A DNA stretch of 9,902 nucleotides. It comes from an uncultured Clostridia bacterium (lineage in GTDB: Bacteria > Bacillota_A > Clostridia > Oscillospirales > Oscillospiraceae). The notes under the pieces are model-generated. The model was given only the letters and a program-made list of their open reading frames with translations. It ran no database searches and had not been told where the DNA came from. Of this stretch, positions 5,431 through 9,902 are shown one piece after another. Position numbers and translations under genes: made by a program. Positions within the stretch are counted from its first letter, which is position 1. Every line of letters begins with the position of its first letter. The stretch is from contig CAMVGI010000026.1 of assembly GCA_947166955.1 (NCBI GenBank), positions 1 to 9,902 on the forward strand, in the 5' to 3' direction.

Positions 5431-7934
5431 AAACGACAAGAAAGGTCACGGAGTGGCTCCTGACCCTCGCGCTGCTGCTCGTGCTCGCGCCCGCGATGGC
5501 GGGGAACGCGAAGGCGGCGGCGGATTACCACATCGTCTGGGCGGCCGGAACAAGCGACGGGGACAGCCCCCGCATCGGCTATGTCGGCAACGACACGAAT
5601 CAGCCGATCTCCTTTACGGCATGGAACGGTGTGCCCACCTCATCGGGCAACTACTATCTGACCGGCGACGTGGAGTTGAATGAACAGTGGATGATCACAA
5701 ATAACGTTACGATCAACCTCTGCCTCAACGGACACAGCATCATCTCAAAAATAGATGATGTAAACAGCGCTGTCATCAAAATTTTGGGCTTAAGTACACT
5801 CAATCTCTACGATGTGAGCGGCGACAACGGCAAGGTCACCCACTACTATGATGCCGGACTCTCCCACAGATATAATGGGGGTGGCGTATCCCTTACGGGC
5901 ACGTTTAATATGTACGGCGGCAGCATTGCGGACAACGACGGCATCGGCTCCGACTCCGAAGCCTACGGTGGCGGTGTGCATGTAATCAGCGGTACATTCA
6001 ATCTGTATGGCGGCAGCATCACGAATAACCGTGCGTATTATAGCGGCGGCGTGTATATTGGCAGACAGGCCAGCAGCGTCACCTTCAATATGTACGGCGG
6101 CACGATCAGCGGCAACACCGCAACCGGCAACGGTGGCGGCGGTGTGTTCGTTGAAAACCGGGACGGCGCCGTTTTTCGCATGGCGGGCGGGACGATCAGC
6201 AGCAACACAGTGAACAGTTCATCCAATGACGTAAGAGTCAACGGTTCCGGCAAGTTCATCTATTCCGGCGGCACGGTCGGCAATGTGACCGGCACACAGA
6301 CCACGGGCGTCACCATCACGTTCAACGCCAACGGCGGCAGCGGCACGATGCCGCCGCAGATCGTCGAGCAAAGCAGCAGCGGCACCGTCACGCTGAACGG
6401 CAACGGCGGCTTTTCCCGCGTGGGCTACGATTTCGCGGGCTGGCTGGCAAATTCGGGCGACACCGACACCATTACGACTGTCGTGCCGAGCAGCAGCAAA
6501 ACGGTATACGCGAAGTGGACGCCGATCAACTATACCATCAGCTATACGCTCAACGGCGGCAGCGTGGCGAGCGCAAACCCAACAAGCTACAACATCAAAA
6601 CTTCTACCTTCAACCTGAACAATCCGACGCGGGATTATTATAACTTCGCGGGCTGGACGGGCACGGGGCTGAGCGGCGAGGTCACGAACGTCACCGTCGA
6701 AATGGGCAGCACGGGCGACCGCAGCTATACCGCTACCTGGACGCCCATTTCCTACGCCATTACCTATAATTTGGCGGGCGGCAGCGTGACGCCCGCGAAC
6801 CCGACAAGCTACACCTACGAAACCGCCGCCTTTACGCTGAACAACCCGACGCGGGACGGCTACCGCTTCACGGGCTGGACGGGCACGGGGCTGAGCGGCG
6901 CGACCGCAAGCGTCACCGTCGCAGCGCACAGCACGGGCGCTCGCAGCTATACCGCGACCTGGGCGCAGCTCTACGGCGTCACCGTGGAAAACGGCACGGC
7001 GGACGCAACGGACGCGGCGGAAAATGACGTTGTGACCATCACGGCGGACGCCGCGCCCGCGGGCAAGCTGTTCGACAAGTGGACGAGCGCGGACGGCGTG
7101 GTTTTTGACAATGAGAATGCCGAAACCACCACGTTTTCGATGCCCGCGCAGGCGGTCACGGTCACGGCGAATTACAAAAACGCGCCCACGCCGCCCGCAC
7201 CGCCCGCGGGCGGCGGCAATTCCGCGCCGCCGGAGCCGTTTCGGCAGACGCTTCCCGCGGCGCTCGTCTTTGACGGCGGCAAGGTCGCCATCTCGCCCGT
7301 GAGCGCGGGCATCGGCGACACCGTGACGCTCACGGTCACGCCCGACGCGGGCAAGAAGCTCGAAAGCCTCGTCATCGACCGCATCGGCAGCGAGCCGCTG
7401 CCGTACGAGGACAAGGGCGGCGGCGTATACGAGTTCGAAATGCCCGGCTGGCGGCTCGCGTTCCGCGCGACGTTCGTCCCCGACGTGCAGCCGGAGCCGG
7501 AACAGCAGCCGCTTCCGTCCGGCAACGTCGCGGGCGTTGTCCTCTCGCCGCAGACGATCACGGTAAACGGTGCGGCGGTGAAGGTCGAGGCGTACAACAT
7601 CGGCGGCACGAATTACTTCATGCTGCGCGACCTCGCGGCGCTGCTCAGCGGCACGTCCGCGCAGTTCAACGTCGAGTTCGACGCCGACCGCGACGCGGTG
7701 GTCATCACGAGGGGCGCGACGTACAACGGTGCGGTGAACACGAACTTCACCGACCGCTCCGGCCGCACGGCGCCGAGCCAGCAGAGCGTCGAGATCGACG
7801 GGCAGCGCGTTTCGCTGACCGCGTACAACATCGGCGGCAACAACTTCTTCGGCCTGCGCGAGCTCTCAACGCTTCTCGGCTACGGCGTCGCCTACGACGA
7901 GGCAAACAACACAGCGGTCATCGAGAGCAAATAA
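5427..7934 (+). CDS. secreted mosaic surface protein: beta-helix, B-repeats, stalk domain
   Basis: An 835-residue exported protein. The signal peptide spans about residues 1-32 (WLLTLALLLVLAPAMAGNAKA). Residues about 150-290 hold at least four GGGV...F-x-MYGG-x-I coils of a right-handed beta-helix. Residues about 294-513 hold three Listeria-Bacteroides/InlB B-repeats (YTISYTLNGG, FAGWTGTGLSG, YTATW), the last two a 74-residue, 222-bp duplication. Two divergent B-repeats (about 515-585 and 611-685) flank a Pro-rich hinge. The C-terminus (about 702-835) is a copper-amine-oxidase N-terminal-like stalk domain with AYNIGGxNxFxLRxL in each half. Likely role is adhesion or cell-surface binding. No LPxTG motif is seen. 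GGAGGAAG at 5412-5419 lies seven bases before ATG 5427; the same frame is open upstream but lacks signal-peptide logic. An SLH fragment lies just downstream in another frame. Confidence 0.9.
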   Translation: MKTTRKVTEWLLTLALLLVLAPAMAGNAKAAADYHIVWAAGTSDGDSPRIGYVGNDTNQPISFTAWNGVPTSSGNYYLTGDVELNEQWMITNNVTINLCLNGHSIISKIDDVNSAVIKILGLSTLNLYDVSGDNGKVTHYYDAGLSHRYNGGGVSLTGTFNMYGGSIADNDGIGSDSEAYGGGVHVISGTFNLYGGSITNNRAYYSGGVYIGRQASSVTFNMYGGTISGNTATGNGGGGVFVENRDGAVFRMAGGTISSNTVNSSSNDVRVNGSGKFIYSGGTVGNVTGTQTTGVTITFNANGGSGTMPPQIVEQSSSGTVTLNGNGGFSRVGYDFAGWLANSGDTDTITTVVPSSSKTVYAKWTPINYTISYTLNGGSVASANPTSYNIKTSTFNLNNPTRDYYNFAGWTGTGLSGEVTNVTVEMGSTGDRSYTATWTPISYAITYNLAGGSVTPANPTSYTYETAAFTLNNPTRDGYRFTGWTGTGLSGATASVTVAAHSTGARSYTATWAQLYGVTVENGTADATDAAENDVVTITADAAPAGKLFDKWTSADGVVFDNENAETTTFSMPAQAVTVTANYKNAPTPPAPPAGGGNSAPPEPFRQTLPAALVFDGGKVAISPVSAGIGDTVTLTVTPDAGKKLESLVIDRIGSEPLPYEDKGGGVYEFEMPGWRLAFRATFVPDVQPEPEQQPLPSGNVAGVVLSPQTITVNGAAVKVEAYNIGGTNYFMLRDLAALLSGTSAQFNVEFDADRDAVVITRGATYNGAVNTNFTDRSGRTAPSQQSVEIDGQRVSLTAYNIGGNNFFGLRELSTLLGYGVAYDEANNTAVIESK
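6525..6968 (+). repeat. 222-bp tandem duplication of a B-repeat
   Basis: Two adjacent in-frame copies of a 74-residue B-repeat. The near-identical block GGCTGGACGGGCACGGGG lies at about 6651 and again 222 bases later. AACCCGACAAGCTAC-type and ACGCGGGA-type blocks also repeat with the same period. This is intragenic and prone to copy-number change. Confidence 0.7.
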
Positions 7935-7996
7935 CGGCGACAAGGGCGCAGGTCGCCGCCATCGTGCAACGCTTCTGCGAGAACGTGGCACAGTAA
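7922..7996 (+). pseudogene. C-terminal fragment of an SLH (S-layer homology) domain
   Basis: In a frame offset from the secreted protein, the sequence reads QITATRAQVAAIVQRFCENV, then AQ and TAA 7994-7996. ATRAQVAAxxxRFxEN is the typical end of the last SLH domain in Clostridia surface proteins. The frame overlaps the last codons of the upstream gene and has no start of its own. It looks like the leftover end of an older SLH-anchored protein replaced by recombination. Confidence 0.6.
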
Positions 7997-8003
7997 ACAC
8001 ACA

Positions 8004-8040
8004 TTCGCGCCCCTCCCTGTATGCAAGGGAGGGGCGCGAA
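8004..8040 (+). terminator. strong hairpin after the surface-protein gene
   Basis: A perfect 15-bp stem (TTCGCGCCCCTCCCT paired with AGGGAGGGGCGCGAA) encloses the loop GTATGCA. No T-run follows, so it may work as a stable 3' end or a factor-dependent terminator rather than a classic intrinsic one. Confidence 0.6.
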
Positions 8041-8083
8041 CGCTCAATTGGCGTTGCATTCTTCCGGGCGGCGTATTATGATG

Positions 8084-8116
8084 CAATTGTGGAGATTACA
8101 ATTGAAAAAATTTCAA
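8084..8116. repeat. pair of AT-rich inverted repeats, possible operator
   Basis: CAATTGT (8084-8090) and ACAATTG (8098-8104) form a perfect inverted repeat with a seven-base spacer. It shares TTG with a second one, TTGAAA-AAA-TTTCAA (8102-8116). They lie about 40-75 bases upstream of the promoter of the next gene and could bind a dimeric regulator. Confidence 0.3.
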
Positions 8117-8156
8117 TGCACCCGACACTAGAGTATATAACGCCCGCATCTCGCTC

Positions 8157-8185
8157 TTGCAATTTTGCGCCGATACTATTATAAT
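8157..8185 (+). promoter_or_regulatory. sigma-A-type promoter of the BspA-like gene
   Basis: TTGCAA (8157-8162) is followed after 17 bases by a perfect TATAAT (8180-8185). Transcription would begin near 8192, giving a leader of about 110 bases that contains three hairpins. Confidence 0.65.
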
Positions 8186-8213
8186 GAACTGGTTTTATCA
8201 TCAAAAGCTCTTT

Positions 8214-8285
8214 ATGGGGAAGCGCTTCCCCATACGTTTTGCTCTGCAAAACGTAATGACGCTCTGTTATTTCATGCGAAAGCAT
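8214..8285 (+). promoter_or_regulatory. structured 5' leader with three hairpins
   Basis: Three consecutive perfect elements lie between the promoter and the ribosome site. They are a 20-bp palindrome at 8214-8233 (ATGGGGAAGC and its complement), a 9-bp stem with loop TCT at 8234-8254 (ACGTTTTGC/GCAAAACGT), and a 4-bp stem with a GAAA tetraloop at 8274-8285 directly before GGGAGG (8288-8293). No known riboswitch class is recognised. The first palindrome has no loop, so in DNA it may instead be a protein-binding site. Confidence 0.5.
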
Positions 8286-8300
8286 TTGGGAGGAATACCG

Positions 8301-9902
8301 ATGAAACACAAGCACACGAAAGCACTTTCCGTTCTGCTCACGGTCTTGATGATCGTGGGGCTTCTGCCGTGGGCGGCGCTGAACGCAAGGGCATTAGATG
8401 GCACTACCAGCGGAAGTTGCGGCAGCGGCGTCACATGGGCGGTAACGGAGAACGGTGATACGTACACCCACGGCGGCGATACATACACCAACGGCTGCAC
8501 CCTCACCATCTCTGGCAACGGCGCGATGTCAGACTTTGCTTCAAACAATGCTCCAACGTGGTATTACTGGTATGGCGAACGTGTCACACGCATAGACATC
8601 GAATCCGGCGTGACACACATCGGTGCTTACGCGTTTGGTATGGGGTCGCAAAGAAGCTCTTGCCCAAACGTCGTATACGTTAGCATCCCGGACACCGTGA
8701 CGAGCATCGGCAATTACGCGTTTGGCGGTGATAGTGGGAATCCTGATGTAGCAAGGCGTTGCTCAAAGCTCACAGCAATTACCATCCCAAGCAGCGTGGA
8801 AACCATCGGCGAAGGTGCATTTTATAGTTGCACGGGACTCACGACTGTCACGATTGCCAACGACGATCCGGATACGGACGATCCCAAGACGGTAATCGGC
8901 CGGAACGCGTTCAGTAGGTGTACGAGCCTCGATTCCGTTATCATCGGTGCCGGCGTGACGACCATCGGCGAAGGTGCATTTTTTGGTTGCACCAGCCTCA
9001 CAACAGCTACCATTGGCAAAAACGTGTCGAGCATAGGCGTTGGCGCATTCACCACCAATTCTGCAAACCTAAATGTCACAATAGCCGAGGAAAACACAAA
9101 CTTCAGCGACGGCGCTTTCATTATCGAGGCTATTTATCAAAATGGTACTTCTGGCCCTGTTACGGGTTATAAGCTGACAGGCTGCCTTCAAGTGCCGAGC
9201 GGCGGTGCGATAACGATTCCAAGCAACGTGACGTGCATCGCCTATGGCTCGCTTACGGCTAATAGAATTATCACGTCAGTGATTATTCCAGCCTCCGTGA
9301 CGACAATCGAAAGCAGCGCGTTTGCAGATTGTAGGAACCTCACATCCGTCACTTTCTTGGGTAAACCGACAAGCGCTGTCCCCGGTAATACGTTTGCGGG
9401 GTGCCCGCCCCTTACCGTCACCGCGCCTGCAGGGCTCACTTTGAACTTACCCACCGGATCGACAATCACCTACATCTGCACCGCACCAACCGCCCCGACG
9501 CCGACGGCGCTCACCTATAACGGCAGCGTGCAGACCTGTGCGATTAGCGAGCCGACCGACTGCGGCTATACCGTCAGCGGCAATACCGCAACCAACGCGG
9601 GCACTTATACGGCGACTGTGGCGCTGAATGCGGCGAGCGGCAACACCTCCTACAAGTGGAGTGACGGAACGACCGCAGCAAAGACGATTTCATGGACCAT
9701 CAACAAGGCGGACGCGGCCTGCACCGCGCCCACGGCAAACAGCCCGGCCTACAACGGACAGCCGCAGGCGCTTGTCACGGCGGGCAGCACCTCGGACGGC
9801 ACGCTGAAATACAAGCTCGGCGACAGCGGCAGCTACAGCACGGCGAACCCCACGGCAAGGGAGGGCGGCCGCCTGACCGCGAGTCACAACCTCTTTGGCC
9901 AT
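8301..9902 (+). CDS. BspA-like leucine-rich-repeat secreted protein, 3' end outside window
   Basis: At least 534 residues, open to the right edge. The signal peptide spans about 1-32 (VLLTVLMIVGLLPWAALNARA). Next comes a Trp- and Gly-rich cap (GSCGSGVTWAV, LTISGNGAMSDF). Residues about 95-355 are LRR_5/BspA repeats with the pattern I-P-x-x-V-T-x-I-G-x-x-A-F-x-x-C-x-x-L (for example IPDTVTSIGNYAF, TIGEGAFYSCTGLTTVTI). From about 395 there are Ig-like or MBG-type repeats (LTYNGSVQTC, NAGTYTATVAL, SPAYNGQPQALV). Such proteins bind host or microbial surfaces. GGGAGG at 8288-8293 lies seven bases before ATG 8301. The last dozen residues (REGGRLTASHNLFGH) depart from the repeat pattern. The C-terminal anchor is not visible; SLH domains would be usual. 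Confidence 0.9.
   Translation, partial: MKHKHTKALSVLLTVLMIVGLLPWAALNARALDGTTSGSCGSGVTWAVTENGDTYTHGGDTYTNGCTLTISGNGAMSDFASNNAPTWYYWYGERVTRIDIESGVTHIGAYAFGMGSQRSSCPNVVYVSIPDTVTSIGNYAFGGDSGNPDVARRCSKLTAITIPSSVETIGEGAFYSCTGLTTVTIANDDPDTDDPKTVIGRNAFSRCTSLDSVIIGAGVTTIGEGAFFGCTSLTTATIGKNVSSIGVGAFTTNSANLNVTIAEENTNFSDGAFIIEAIYQNGTSGPVTGYKLTGCLQVPSGGAITIPSNVTCIAYGSLTANRIITSVIIPASVTTIESSAFADCRNLTSVTFLGKPTSAVPGNTFAGCPPLTVTAPAGLTLNLPTGSTITYICTAPTAPTPTALTYNGSVQTCAISEPTDCGYTVSGNTATNAGTYTATVALNAASGNTSYKWSDGTTAAKTISWTINKADAACTAPTANSPAYNGQPQALVTAGSTSDGTLKYKLGDSGSYSTANPTAREGGRLTASHNLFGH

Noticed and set aside
5877..6300. CRISPR-like repetition in the glycine-rich region
   Set aside because: The repeats are coding beta-helix motifs with variable spacing and no conserved direct-repeat/spacer layout.

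Overview
The window looks like chromosomal DNA from a GC-rich member of the Clostridia (Bacillota), plausibly a gut Oscillospiraceae-type organism. This is inferred from strong GGAGG-type ribosome binding sites, an ECF sigma factor operon with a PrsW-type protease, and large secreted proteins built from InlB/Listeria-Bacteroides repeats, a copper-amine-oxidase-like stalk domain, BspA-type leucine-rich repeats and an SLH fragment. No rRNA, tRNA or CRISPR array was seen.

Left part (1-1612): a possible gene tail at the edge, then an apparently intact IS3-family (IS150-like) insertion sequence on the minus strand. It has terminal inverted repeats, orfA, orfB and an A7 slippery site for -1 frameshifting. 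Its right end lies 12 bp from the start codon of a small XRE-type regulator.

Accessory AT-rich island (1625-2826): the XRE regulator, a strong hairpin, an orphan HicB-like antitoxin without a visible HicA toxin, and a decayed gene with frame changes and an in-frame TAG.

Signalling operon (2833-4982): ECF sigma factor, small two-TM protein, roughly 7-TM protein and PrsW-like intramembrane protease, with overlapping or abutting genes and a good intrinsic terminator. PrsW proteases are known to start destruction of an anti-sigma factor (RsiW for SigW in Bacillus). Here no classical zinc-finger anti-sigma gene is present, so the small two-TM protein is a candidate for that role (inference).

Surface protein module (5116-7934): a second paralogue of the small two-TM protein overlaps by ATGA with a secreted 835-residue mosaic protein (beta-helix, B-repeats, stalk domain). 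It has its own upstream region and may belong to the sigma regulon (inference). An out-of-frame SLH C-terminal fragment and a strong hairpin follow it.

Right part (8084-9902): AT-rich palindromes, a good sigma-A-type promoter, a leader with three consecutive hairpins, and a BspA-like secreted leucine-rich-repeat protein that is open to the right edge.
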